Shown here: one piece after another, positions 1-11,226 of the stretch
How the letters are laid out: each line of letters opens with the position of its first letter
How positions within the stretch are numbered: position 1 is the stretch's first letter
Assembly (NCBI GenBank): GCA_025331445.1
Contig: JAIWNE010000091.1
Span: forward strand, 62,001 to 126,000
Direction: 5' to 3'
Origin: Blakeslea trispora
Lineage: Eukaryota; Mucoromycota; Mucoromycetes; Mucorales; Choanephoraceae
Length of the DNA: 64,000 nucleotides
Made by a program: the position numbers and the translations under genes
Notes under the pieces: generated by a model
Told to the model about the DNA's origin: nothing
Databases searched by the model: none
The model's input: only the letters and a program-made list of their open reading frames with translations

Positions 1-85
1 TCTTCTTTGGTGTCTTTGCGGTCTTGACTTTTCTTGAGGCTCTTTGCTTCTTTGGTCTGTTTGCAGAACTAACGTTGTTTCCCAT
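1..85 (-). CDS. 5' end of an unrecognised basic protein, cut by the window edge
   Basis: On the minus strand an ATG at 85-83 opens a frame that stays open to base 1, giving 28 codons. The peptide starts MGNNVSSA and then turns very Lys/Arg-rich (RPKKQRASRKVKT). A glycine at position 2 with serine at position 6 fits the N-myristoylation pattern, so membrane attachment is possible. The basic run could instead be a nuclear signal. The rest of the gene lies outside the window and I do not recognise the family. Confidence 0.4.
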   Translation of the reverse strand, partial: MGNNVSSANRPKKQRASRKVKTAKTPKK

Positions 86-2399
86 TTTGATTTTGTTGTA
101 GCTTTTATTCGATTTGATATGATTTGATTTGTGAAATGAAAGAACTGTTTTAGCTCCACCCTTTTATATGTGAGCTGAATCATGCTAAGAAGCAGGTATG
201 ACGATAAACGTTAAATTGCTCATGTGATAAAAGAAACATAGCTTAAATTTACACGATCTTCAAAAAAAAAAAGAGCTCTGACGTAAGTATCCTGGTTACA
301 AGGCACCAAGAACGTCTCCTTACACTTGTTATGCTCTGAAACAAAACTATAGGCAACTACATTATGAATAGCTTCAAGAAGTCGATCTATTTTACAACAA
401 TACTAACTTGAACCAAAAAGAATTATGACTAGTGGTTATTCATCCACCTAAATCATCTTGAAATCCCAAGTACTACCTTCATGATGTAATATTGATCTAT
501 AAAGCAACAGAGCACAAGAAAAGCTACAATGTTTTTTAGAGTTTGACATCATATAGTGGTTAACCATAAACTGATGCAACTTCTTAATTTGCAGGACAAA
601 TCTTGATAGATACGAATGGCTGTGAGATTGTGGAATCTTCTTTTGATCACAACAGGTGATTTTCTTCTATAAAAAGCGAGAGAATGTTGTACAAACCAAG
701 CGTATAAGAAGATCTCTTTATTCGGTTACATCAAAACTGTTTGTGACCCAAATATTACTGGTCAAGCTCACTGGATTCAGCTTTTGACATGTCTACCCAA
801 ATTTGACACTAGCAATGATGCAACTATCATTTGTGTTGTTGATTTTTTGAATTACAAACACATTCCATACCCTTTGTTCTTCTATAACATTACAATTAGT
901 GTAAGTCTTTTCCAAACTAGATGAGAAGATTGGTTTAAAAAAGAAAGGACTTTGAAGAGAATGATACCAAAATGTAACTATGCTCATTACTGCAGAAAAT
1001 GTTTGCTGATGTTTATGTGAATAGTATGGTGCTACAATAGATACAATTAGAGCAGCTCAAGACTATTATGCAGTACAACACTCGCTTTCTTTTTAAGAGT
1101 GTTCATACTCTTAGATTGAATGGCATTTTAGCGCTTGAAGCGATCTTCATGTCAAAGGATTGCACTCCTACATTGATTACACTCCTAAATCGAGCGACTA
1201 CTGTAAGCGATCTTGCTTTACTTCTACTCTCTATGTAACTATAATCAATTCTACTGCTACAAAGCACTTTTTTTTAAGATCCATTCAATCGGCCTCTTCC
1301 AAGTTGAATAATGTTTTTTGTATCTCGTACAAAACTGTTGAGTATCTAAACGGATAAAAGTTTGCATCACCAGTGGTTTGAGAATTCACTTGGCTGTGCG
1401 TGAACAGCACAGAAGCCTTTAGATAAGCTAAAAGTATAATTAATATAACTTTTACGAGTTGAAAAAAAGTATCTATCTGATCTGCTTACCGTGACTCGAG
1501 GCATCCACTATACCTGGTTTCGTAGTTAAACAATACCTTTTCAGCATCGGGCTTATTGGTGTTAGTTTGAAGCTAAGGAGGAACAAAAAGTAATGTAGAC
1601 TGTAGTGGATGAATTATTAGCAACCTCCTTACAACATACTTTGTCTTTGCAAAATACTATTTCAGTGTATTGCAAGTTTGTATGTATTACCTTCAAAAGT
1701 GATTTTATGTACAAGAATATTTGGTACACTATTTGATATTTTGACAAGATTGTCTGCAGCGTAATACAAACAACATGCTGATTTCGTTGCGAAGAATAAA
1801 CAGACTGAACGGCATTTCTTCTTTTTTCAAAAAAAAAAAAAGCACGCTCAAGTAATGGCTATTTGTGTTTGCGAATAAACGATGCTTAATTGCTATCAGT
1901 AGAGTGATCAGCAATATATTCAAGATAACACAAATTGACGTATAAAAACAATCAATACTTCAATTATCAATTATGAGAATGAGATACACATGCTAATTTA
2001 GCTTGTTTTTTATTACTTTTTTTCGAGAATAAAGCTTTAACTGACCATTCAAAGAAGAATAGAACGACTTACGTTTCATATGATCCAGCAAAGAAGCCAA
2101 TCGCTTATGATCTTGAACTGAATTTGTCAACAAGTCATAAGCGTATAATTCTCAAGTAAAAGTGGGATTGGTTGAGCGTTATCAAACTGACTTTGAATCG
2201 ATTGATAAAATGCAGATTATACCTCTTGTTTTTTATAGCATCTTCTTTCTTTCCTTTTTCTTTCTTTCTATTTTTTTATGACCTCTGCTTCAGGTCGCTT
2301 AAACAACATAAAAGAACACTTCAAGGTAAGTTTGGATATAGAACAACCCTAGAGTATATGCCTTACAGATATACATTTCAATCTTTTAAATAGCCTACT
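86..2399. other. Intergenic stretch, no gene recognised
   Basis: AT-rich sequence with only short open frames that resemble no family I know. It should contain the promoter of the minus-strand gene to the left and that of the hydroxyisourate hydrolase to the right. A short readable plus-strand patch near 1128-1232 looks weakly protein-like but has no start, splice or motif support. Confidence 0.4.
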
Positions 2400-2891
2400 A
2401 TGTCAGTGCACAAAAGCCCTATCACTTGCCATGTCTTGATTGCATCATTAGGAATACCAGGTCAAAACATTGATGTCAAGATTGAGAAACTGGATAACGC
2501 AAATGGTTTTAGCGTCTTATCAACATCGTAAGTGCAACATAATAAGCAAATAAGAAAAAAAAAGGACTTGGGCATCAAGGTTACCAATGATGCATGATTC
2601 GTGTATATAGTCAGACCAACAGTGATGGTCGATGTCCCAACTTACTACCTAACGACTATCATGTTGAAAAAGGTATCTATCGCGTTACGTTTGAGACAAA
2701 GGCTTATTTCTCCAAAATGGGTCAAGAATGTTTTTATCCTTATGTTCAGGTAAAGTTGGTTGTTTTTCTTGCTTCGTTTCCACTGATTGAAACATGCATA
2801 GATTGTATTTGAACTGGCGAATCCTGAGCAACATTATCATATTCCATTGTTAATAAGTCCTTATTCTTATACTACTTATCGCGGTAGTTAG
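2400..2891 (+). CDS. 5-hydroxyisourate hydrolase (transthyretin-like)
   Basis: Predicted to hydrolyse 5-hydroxyisourate, the product of urate oxidase, in purine breakdown towards allantoin. Three exons (2400-2527, 2611-2749, 2802-2891) with introns of 83 and 52 bases give 118 residues, normal for the family. Family signatures are all present: PITCHVL with the catalytic His at about residue 11, SDGRCPNLL with the Arg near 50, YHIPLL with the His near 102, and the diagnostic C-terminal YRGS just before the stop. The start was chosen because MSVHKSPITCHVL matches the usual N terminus. I see no peroxisomal targeting tail, as YRGS is the catalytic end. No neighbour belongs to the same pathway. Confidence 0.93.
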
Positions 2892-3444
2892 TTCTTGTAT
2901 ATAAAACTTTGAATTCTACATAAATTGTTTTGTTCAGAGTATTCGAATCCTGTTTACGTCTGCTTCTTTTATTAGCAAGTATAATTGTAAGGAATTAAAG
3001 TTATTTTATGAATACTTATGGATATTGATCTAAGTATATAGCCCATCTAACAAAGTAAAGTTGCTGATTTTGAGTCTAATAGATGAGCTTAATTTCCTAC
3101 TGCTTCTTCTAGTGTTTCTATCTGCTACAATCTATCTATAGACATTCAGCCAAGTAGCTTATTTAGACTGAGGGAGGAAAGACGAGATGGAAGGGTGATG
3201 CTAATCAGATGCATTAATTGGACCTTGCTTATTTGCTATCAAGAACATATCTATAAGAATGATACAAAGCAATATCTGGATGAATTTTGTTTTTTATTAT
3301 TATTTTGAAATACAAATATGAATTAATGATATATTATGCGTATATGGAATACGCCTCTAATTAATTGATTGTTTGTTGATAAAGCATATATTTACAAAAA
3401 GAGAGAAGGGAATACGATAACAAGTCTTTCTTAGTTGATTCAAC

Positions 3445-5148
3445 TTAGGCAACAACGGCAATGATGCGATTTCTAAAGACTTGCCACTTGCTGAGAGGCT
3501 TGCCGTTTTCATCCATGTTTTCATCTTCGCGAATGTCCATGACAGAAGCATGGAAGGTACCGCTTTCAAAGTCCATATCAATGTTCTTGACAAAAGCAGG
3601 GCGGTACCATGCTCTGTGACCAACATAAAGCAGGATACCCAAGATCAAACCGATGTAGCTACCAAAGAAGTTGGAAGGAGTCACGGGAGGAATAAAGACA
3701 GAGTAACCTTGACCAAAGACAACGATTGTACAGATCACAATCACAAAGATATCAGCGTATGGGAAGAAGGGTGCAACGTAAGGAAGAGCAGTCAATGCAC
3801 GTCCTTGAGAAACGTAGCCCTGTCTAAAACGAATATGGGTGATAGAGATGGCAATCCAGGTAATCAAGCCAGCCAAGGCAGTCAAGTCTTGCAACCAAGT
3901 GAACACGATACCAGAACCAATGAAGGAGGTCAAGAAGGCAATACAACCGACAAGACAAGTAGCCAAAACTGACCAAATGGGAATACCCCATCGGTTGACG
4001 CGCTTGACAAAACGAGGCGCATAACCATCGTCAGCCAATGCCAAAAGAGTACGGGACGAAGAGTAGACACCAGAGTTACCAGCAGAGATCATAGTAATCA
4101 AGATGATGGCATTCATGAAATCAGCAGCCCATTTGGCACCAGCCTTTTGGAAGACCAATGTAAAAGGTGAGACAGCAACATTACTAGTACCATTCAACAA
4201 GTTGGGGTCAGTGTAAGGAATCACAAGTGCAATAACAAGGATGGAAAGGAAATAGAACAAGACAATACGGAAAAAGATTTGCTTAACAGCAAGAGGCACT
4301 GTCTTGTGAGGATTGGCTGATTCACCAGCAGTGATACCAAAGAGTTCTACACCATTGAAGGCAAAGGCAGCTGAAAGGAAAACGTTGAATACACCCAAGA
4401 AACCAAAGGGAAAAGCACCGCCTTCTAAATGGAAATTGGAAACACCATAGTATACACCACCTAAACCAGTATCGACACAGAGACCGACAATGATAAAGAC
4501 AATGACAACCAAGACTTTGATGAGTGAAATCCAGTATTCGACTTCACCGTAACCTTTGACAGAGACAACATTGATCAAGACGAGAATCACCAGAGTAATG
4601 ATACTCCAGACGACTGTATTTACATTCTTGACCCAGTACTCCATGATCATACCAACACCCGTCAATTCAAGAGCAACACCGATAGCCCAATTGGCCCAGT
4701 AGATCCAGCCAACCATGAAGCCAAGAGAGGGATCAGCAAAGCGAGTAGCAAAATGAGAAAAGGAACCAGCAACAGGGATATAAGCGGACATTTCACCTAA
4801 GCCCATCATGACACAGTAAACAATGATACCACTGATACATAAGCAACAAGTGCACCACCGGGACCACCTGAACTAATGGCAGAACCAGAGGACATGAATA
4901 GACCAGTACCTAATAGAAAAATGATGCAATGTTATTTTTAGTGTCTTGTATTAAAAAAAAAATTTTTTTCAGCTAGTATCTTTACCTATAGTACCACCTA
5001 AAGCAATCATTTGAATATGACGGGCTTTAAGATTACGTTGTAAACTGTGATTTTTGTTGTTATCTTCACATTCGATTGAAGTAAAGCTTTCAGCGCTTTC
5101 AACTGCAGTTCGATCAGTTGTTTGAATTTTTTCTATAGTGTCAGTCAT
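3445..5148 (-). CDS. Amino-acid permease (YAT/APC family) with one frameshift
   Basis: A plasma-membrane amino-acid/H+ symporter by family. Exon 1 (5148-4986) encodes a hydrophilic N terminus ending QMIALGGTIG. After a 76-base intron, exon 2 (4909-3445) continues TGLFMSSGSAISSGGPGG, the first transmembrane helix with the family's substrate-binding turn. GEMSAYIPVAGSF and about ten more hydrophobic helices follow, to a C terminus ending WQVFRNRIIAVVA. Total length would be about 543 residues, normal for the family. Near 4838 the frame breaks: GALVAY is read in one frame and ISGIIVYCVMMG in the next, as if one G were missing. It is the only defect I see, so it may be a sequencing error or a fresh inactivation. 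Several GATA motifs lie upstream (about 5590-5775), where nitrogen-regulatory GATA factors could act; that is inference. Confidence 0.87.
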
Positions 5149-7040
5149 GATGCTTGAATAACTCTTCTGTTGATTAGAACTGAAAAGAGGTGCTGTCAAT
5201 TGTTGGTTTTCGTGGCCAGAGACCCGGATCTTTCTGCTTAAATGCTGAGGAGCAAAAGAAAGAAGCAAATCTGAAAACATTTGCTCTTTTTATATGTTTA
5301 AATTCAATTTCTTTTTTTAGAGAAAAAAAAGAAGGTTTATCATTTCAATTTCCGAGACGATTCGATTCGAATAAGCAAGTTCTTGGAGGAAAGAACAAAA
5401 TAGAGAAAAATGTGGAGAAAATGAGAAAAAGAAGGTAGACAATGCCGTATTTATATGGATTATGAAAGAGTTACACTTGCATGAATGTTGATGAATCTAA
5501 TCTCTTGTGTCTTTGTTGTCAAATTAAGTTATTTTGTATCTTGGGATTTTTTTTTTCTCTGTGCGCAAAAGTGAGAGAGAGATGGTTGATTGCAGGAAAA
5601 GATTGGATAGTGATAAAATGCTAGTGGTATTATTGGTGAATGATTAAGAATATTGTGTCAATCTAGTTGTGTTTTATTGGTGGAAAGAATATGATTCATC
5701 TAATTTTGTAATTTTTTGCTCTCAGTTGATAAGCTGCATTTCTAAGTTGAGTCGCCGATGCGTGTGCGACCCGATAGCTTTGTCTGATTTCTCGATTTAA
5801 AAAGGGTCTGTTGATTAGAGATTTCAGCATTATATAAATCAAAGTAACAAGAAAATATCAAGTGAAAATGAAATTGTTTCAATAAAGCTCATTGAAGTTT
5901 ATTAATACAAACTTGACTGCTTGCGCTTTGATGGCCACCCTCTTACAAGACCAACAGAACAACCATCAAGAAAGAAGGTTACTATCTGCTCTGCATAACA
6001 AATTCTGTTTTTGCTGTAAATCGTTACAATGAGTAACTTTTCATGCTGCTGTAAAACAGCTAACCTGCGTTTACTACTCTTGATTCTCTATTCAGTGAAT
6101 ACGCCTTTATGTAAAACAATTGCACAATTGAATCAAACTTTAAAAGGTTGTACTACAAGACAAAAAAATCTTTATAGATGATTGTCAAACCTTACAAATG
6201 TTTTGCTCAAATAAGGTTGAAAGATAAAGTTTTGAATCACACACGCACGCACGTACAAAAAATTCAAATCCAGTAGCATAACCTGCCCTTATAAAAAAAC
6301 ACTAGAAAAGTGTATCCATAAGCTCCATTTTTAAATCATGAATCAATGTGATTTAGGAATAAAAAACTAATAGCAAGAGCAAAAAAAAAGGATACTAGTG
6401 TTTCAAAAGGTATAGTGTCATGCTTAAAAAAGACTAGGGGATTCATTTAAAACTAGAATCAAATCCGAATCAAATAACCCTTCAAATAGCCATTATCTAA
6501 TCAATCAAGTAGCCCTGCCAAGGCACAAAGCACCATCTCCACCCTTCTTTCCTTATTTGATCTCGATATCCGATAACAAACTTTGTTCAGTTTAACAAAT
6601 GTTGCTGCTTAGAATATATATACAGTCCTTTTCAGTTATTTCTTATTCTAAAAGCATACCAGCTGTATCAAGCAACGACAAAATATAAGCATACATGCTA
6701 CTTCAAAGAGGTTTCAAAGCAAGTCAGACGCTTTTTGATCTAATTGGCAAGTAATCTCATTTGAGATTTACCGGGTTTAGAGGACTACATTCAATGGATT
6801 TAATAGCAAAAAAAAGCCCAAACAAGCTTTACTCTTTTTTTTTTCTATTGTTAATACTTTGTAATGACCCTTAACAAACCGAAAGAAGAAAAAAAGCAAG
6901 AACCCTCTGCAAGTGGTATTTTCATTAGAATTCGAAAAGGTAACACAAGTTGTTTTGTAAAGGTTAGAAACACTATGAACATGTGCTACTGCCCTTTTTT
7001 TTTAGGGAACAATGATGAGGTAAATTACTGGCTCCGGTTA
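5149..7040. other. Intergenic stretch, no gene recognised
   Basis: Holds the permease promoter region on its left. The remainder is AT-rich with scattered short ORFs (one at 6864-7061) that match nothing I know. No RNA gene or obvious repeat was seen. Confidence 0.4.
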
Positions 7041-9102
7041 TATTCTGGCGTGATTCTTTAGAAAAAGACTTTAAAAAAGCTATTTCTACTCTTGCGCGTA
7101 TTAAACGTCGTTGTGGCTGCTCCTCGTCCTTTAGTCATGCTGATGGTCCTCAAGCAGTCATATCTGTTATGGCTGATCATCTAGCCTCTGTCTATAGTGG
7201 CTCTCTCATCCCCCACCTATTCCCTCTTTCAGTAGTTCAGCTCCATTTACGTTGTCTGACTCTGATAAGGAGAATTTCGCTGTTGATGCAATCATGGATC
7301 ATATCCGCCGTCTACCTACAAGGAAGGCTTCTGGTAGCGATCACCTGAAAGCAGAAATGCTGAAGGCCGTTACCAGTGTAGTCTCTCCAGTGCTCCCTTT
7401 TCTCTTTCAGCTTTGTTGTCAATGGGGTTATACTCCTTTGCTCTGGCGCACTGCTAGTGTATTTCCAATACACAAGAAGAATAATCCTGCTGACCCAGCA
7501 AATTATTGACCAATCTCACTGACTTCTGTAATGCTTAAACTCTTTGAGTTTTCCATTTCTGGTTGTCTCGAGGACCACTCGCCTCAACTTGACGTGGCCC
7601 AAGGTGGCTTTCGTGCTCAACGTAGTCCTCTGGATCAAGCCCTCTGCTTGCATGACTTGATGCATGACTACTTCCTCTCTCACAAGCACCGTCCTGTTGT
7701 TGCGTTTCTTGACATCAAGGCTGCATACGATACCGTCGACAGACGTGTTATCTGGGATGCTCTTTCTACCTCTACGTTGCCTCGCCCGATTCTTGCTACT
7801 CTCATCAATTTATTTGATGAAGTACAGGTCTCGGTGCTGATTGCTAACCATACCTCTGCTCCCTTTGCGCCTGCTACTGGTGTCCTTCAAGGATCCGTGC
7901 TCTCACCTCTTCTGTACTCTGTGTACATCAACTCGCTGCCTTCTCTCCTTCGCTCTGTCGCTTCGGTCGATACTACTTCGGTATGTCTTCCTGGCACAAA
8001 TGAGCCTCTGGCTATTAATTGTCTGCTTTTTGCAGATGATGTAGCTATCTTCGGTTCGCGATCGCAAGTACAGCGTATGCTGGATCTTGCTGGTGATCAC
8101 TCCTTCTCTCTCGGGTATCGGTGGAGTCCTTCCAAGTGTGCTGTTATCAACGCCACGGACGATGGCCCACGTCTGACCCTCTACAACCAACCTCTTCCAC
8201 TTGTGGATGAGTTCATCTACCTTGGTGTTCCTTTCCGGTCCTCTGGTATACATAGTGCGAGCATTTTGTCTCATCGATCTGCCTCCGCTATTAAAACCAT
8301 GGCCCTCCTTACCTCTGTCGGCGTCCATCGCAATGGCTTTTCTCTCCTTCTCTGCTCTCGCCTCTACACCTGTTTTGTGCGTCCAAAAATTGAGTATGGC
8401 CTAGCCATATCTCGTTTTTCTGCCCAAGAAATGGATCAACTTGACAAACTTCAAAACAGACTTGTGAGCATGTTCGTTGGTAGATCATGGTTCCAGGTTG
8501 CTATGCACCTCACATGTATCCCCAGCATGAATCATCGCCACAATGTTCTTGTTACCAAATACGCTCTCCGATCTCAGTATCTTCCTGATGATTGTCTCCT
8601 TCTCCTTTTGCGTGATTCGCTCCGCTATCCTCGTTTGGTCAAAGGCCTACAACACAGTCCTCTCTTTCTCTCTCTTCCTTCGCCTCCACCCGTCTCTGAC
8701 GTTGAACTTCGTGTTCATTTTCAGGACTATTGGCAGAAAATCTTCAACAAGAAAATGGAACGCAGTGTCCGTCTTAACCAACATGTCCTTCTCCGTGCCT
8801 GCCGACCTTGTACTTTCAAGCCTGACCTCATTCTCTACCTGCCCATGTCTCGCGCTTAACGCAGCCTTTTGGTTCGTTGGCGTTTAGGTCGATTCATCAA
8901 CCTCCGAGAAGAGTGTCCTTGTGCCTATGGCCAATACCTCTCTCCTGATCACCTTCTGACACGTCGTGCAATTGATCCTTTCCTCCTTGATGCTTTGCCC
9001 TGTCCTCCTCCTGGTGTGCACATCATTGATTTCGCTCTTAACTGTCTCCCAACCAACGCTGCCTCTAATCCTCCACCTGATTGGTATGTGTCATGCCTTT
9101 GA
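7041..9102 (+). pseudogene. 5'-truncated, dead LINE (non-LTR retrotransposon) reverse transcriptase
   Basis: Only the part from just before the reverse transcriptase to the C terminus remains; the endonuclease is missing, a typical 5' truncation. Readable RT blocks include KASGSDHLKAEML, AQGGFRAQRS, FLDIKAAYDTVDR, GVLQGSVLSPLLYS and the catalytic FADD. The order matches the intact LINE at 43816-49188, but the protein is clearly diverged, so it is a different family of the same clade. Disabling changes: a frameshift near 7230, a TGA at 7507-7509 where relatives have the Arg of NYRPISLTS, and a TAA at 8857-8859 in the C-terminal region. No tRNA gene or clear target duplication was found at its ends. 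Confidence 0.88.
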
Positions 9103-9788
9103 TTGCAAGCTTTATTCGAGTAATTTTTTCTTTCTACATCTCTTTCCTCTTGTCTTTTTTCCCTTTTTGTTCGCTTTTTGTGGGGGTTTTCTTTCTGCTT
9201 CGCCTCTGTTTTTTAGATTAGTTCATGCAATTTGGCAATATGCTCCATTGAGTAGCCCATATAATTGTTTTTTAAATAGAAGAGAAATCTTTTACTGAGC
9301 AGTCATCAAGCTTTTTCTCATGAACAAATATGTAGAAGCTTGTGATAAAAAACCAATGTCTTACCATGACAACGACTGATTCTAAGAAACGGACAGAAAA
9401 CGTTATCACTTCATTGACCTTTTTTGCAGTATTAACCTTTTCGTTTGGATAAAAGCTTTTGTTCAAAACAAGTTCTTTAGGACTGAAAAACAAATCCACG
9501 TAGGACTGTATGATATGGCTCAATTTGTCTTCCAAACGAACATTGAGACCATTGTCTCTGACACATTTGGCCTTTTCTGCATCTTCAGCTTTTCTTTTAA
9601 TTCTTCAGGCGTTTGTGTATTGTCTATTTGAGACTGTATAATTTTAATTTTGACTCTTCAAATGCCAGCATAAGAGGATTGAATGCAGCTACGGATAGTC
9701 AGAAAGAAAGTTGTCTAGTGCAATTGAAGATTTTGACGAAAATGAAGGATAGATTTAATATATGCTGCAATTACATGTCTCACTATTA
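9103..9788. other. LINE 3' flank and unassigned sequence
   Basis: Begins with a T-rich tail after the dead LINE. A minus-strand frame of 87 codons (9272-9535) has no recognisable motif. I cannot assign this stretch; it may belong to the degraded Tc1-like element to its right. Confidence 0.3.
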
Positions 9789-10362
9789 TTAGAAACGGAG
9801 CTTGCAGTGCTTTTTTACAACATCAAACAAGATACTTTTAAATACTTTTGATTCCGTGAATACTTGTCGTAAGTGCTTCATCAGGTCGTCCAAGACGACT
9901 GGAGGATTCACATCAATACACTCAAGAATAACTTTTTTTGTGCTCCTCATCGAGAATGCGTGGACGACCAGTCTTTCTCCTTTTCTCAAAGATATTATCA
10001 GGACCCCTCTCGTACTGTTCAGCCCATTTTTGCACTGTACGAACGTGAATCCCAAGCTGTTTTGCAGCAGCAGCCGCGCTTAGACATTTCTCACTTTATC
10101 CTGATTAGAATAGCGTGTATAATTTCGCTTCATAGATGTTTTCCTCATAACAAGATCACTGCCAGGCCTTGCCTCCTTTTCCACTTGCATTGCCTCTACC
10201 GCTTTCTCGTTCTCCAGAGATAGTTGAACTAAGTATTGTGTGAGAATTCAATGTTTCAAGAAGAAACTGCTTCTCATTAACAATACAATCCATCGGTTCA
10301 ACCATGCCATACTCGTCGACGACAGAACCCTTCCCATCTTCATACAAGAATTGAATGTTCAT
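9789..10362 (-). pseudogene. Decayed Tc1/mariner (IS630) transposase, N-terminal DNA-binding region
   Basis: The minus strand carries a helix-turn-helix region typical of Tc1/IS630 transposases: AAAAKQLGIHVRTVQKW, then RRKTGRPRILDEEHKK, then VILECIDVNPPVVLDDLM. The pieces lie in different frames. A +1 shift sits in a run of A at about 9929-9936, between EEHKK and VILEC, and there is a stop before the helix-turn-helix. The catalytic DDE domain is absent, and the frame ends at 9789. I did not find terminal inverted repeats. It is a transposon fossil. Confidence 0.7.
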
Positions 10363-11226
10363 TATGATGCGGTTTTGGTGTAATTGTGGAAGAAAAATAA
10401 AAGGAAGAGGAGCATTTGGTGTGCACTTTTATATCCAATGATGCCAAGGCTAAATATTCTTTGCAACAGGACATCCTATTTGTCAGCGAATACGAATTTA
10501 CATTTCATACAGCATGAATTTTGTTCTTGCCATCTGATGAAACCATCTTCCACCAGGCCAAATTTATTTGTTGTGCAACATGAATTCTGTTCTCATCATT
10601 GGCTGTATTTACTTTCTGGAAAGAGTGCACCTCAGAAGAGCTTGAAACAAGTATGTTTTTTATAGATTCGTACTTTAGAATAGCTCTTGTAAAGACGAAT
10701 CATATGTATGTGAAGTATAGCTCGCTTCAATGCACAAAACCTACTTGATAGCTGAAAACAAGGGCTTTTTTTGGTTTGACTTTTGTACTAGAAGCAAAAG
10801 ATACTAAGTTTAAATCCCCATAAAAAATCCGAACAAGATGAAATGTCATTTCTGATGGGTTAGGTAGAGAGAAAAAAAATTGTATTTGATAGTAATAATT
10901 GCTTTCGGTTAATAATTTGTCATCTACCATCAAATATAAGAAATCAATTGTAGTCTACTAGGAAAAGGTAGAAACAATAGAAATATAAGTGTTCCTTGGA
11001 ACTGTCATTATGAAATGCTTCTGCTAAAGTCTGGTGACGGCTTTTACTTTTACTAAAACTCAAACTCCGAGTACACAGGTTTCAGGATACAACACCGACA
11101 CCATGCGGACCCTTTTTGGGCGGAATTTTAGCAGGTTTAGAAAAAACTAGTGTTTTTTTTTTCAAACACATATACTTTTTTCTCTTTCTCTTTAAGAAAA
11201 AAAAAAGACAAAAGGAAAAGACAAAA
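10363..11226. other. Intergenic stretch and promoter side of the Tom20-SET gene
   Basis: No gene recognised. Two similar stretches containing CATGAATT(T/C)TGTTCT occur near 10512 and 10579, a small local duplication. The last ~100 bases are T- and A-rich and lead into the ATG at 11227. Confidence 0.35.

Noticed and set aside
2172..2393. A 73-codon ORF just before hydroxyisourate hydrolase as an upstream exon.
   Set aside because: It is a low-complexity Phe/Leu run read from AT-rich DNA, and the hydrolase is complete without it.
3481..3972. A 163-codon plus-strand ORF over the permease.
   Set aside because: Antisense shadow of the permease coding sequence with no recognisable motif.
4830..4850. 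A tiny intron to explain the permease frame change.
   Set aside because: The only GT..AG pair that would fix the frame is a few bases long, far too short to splice.
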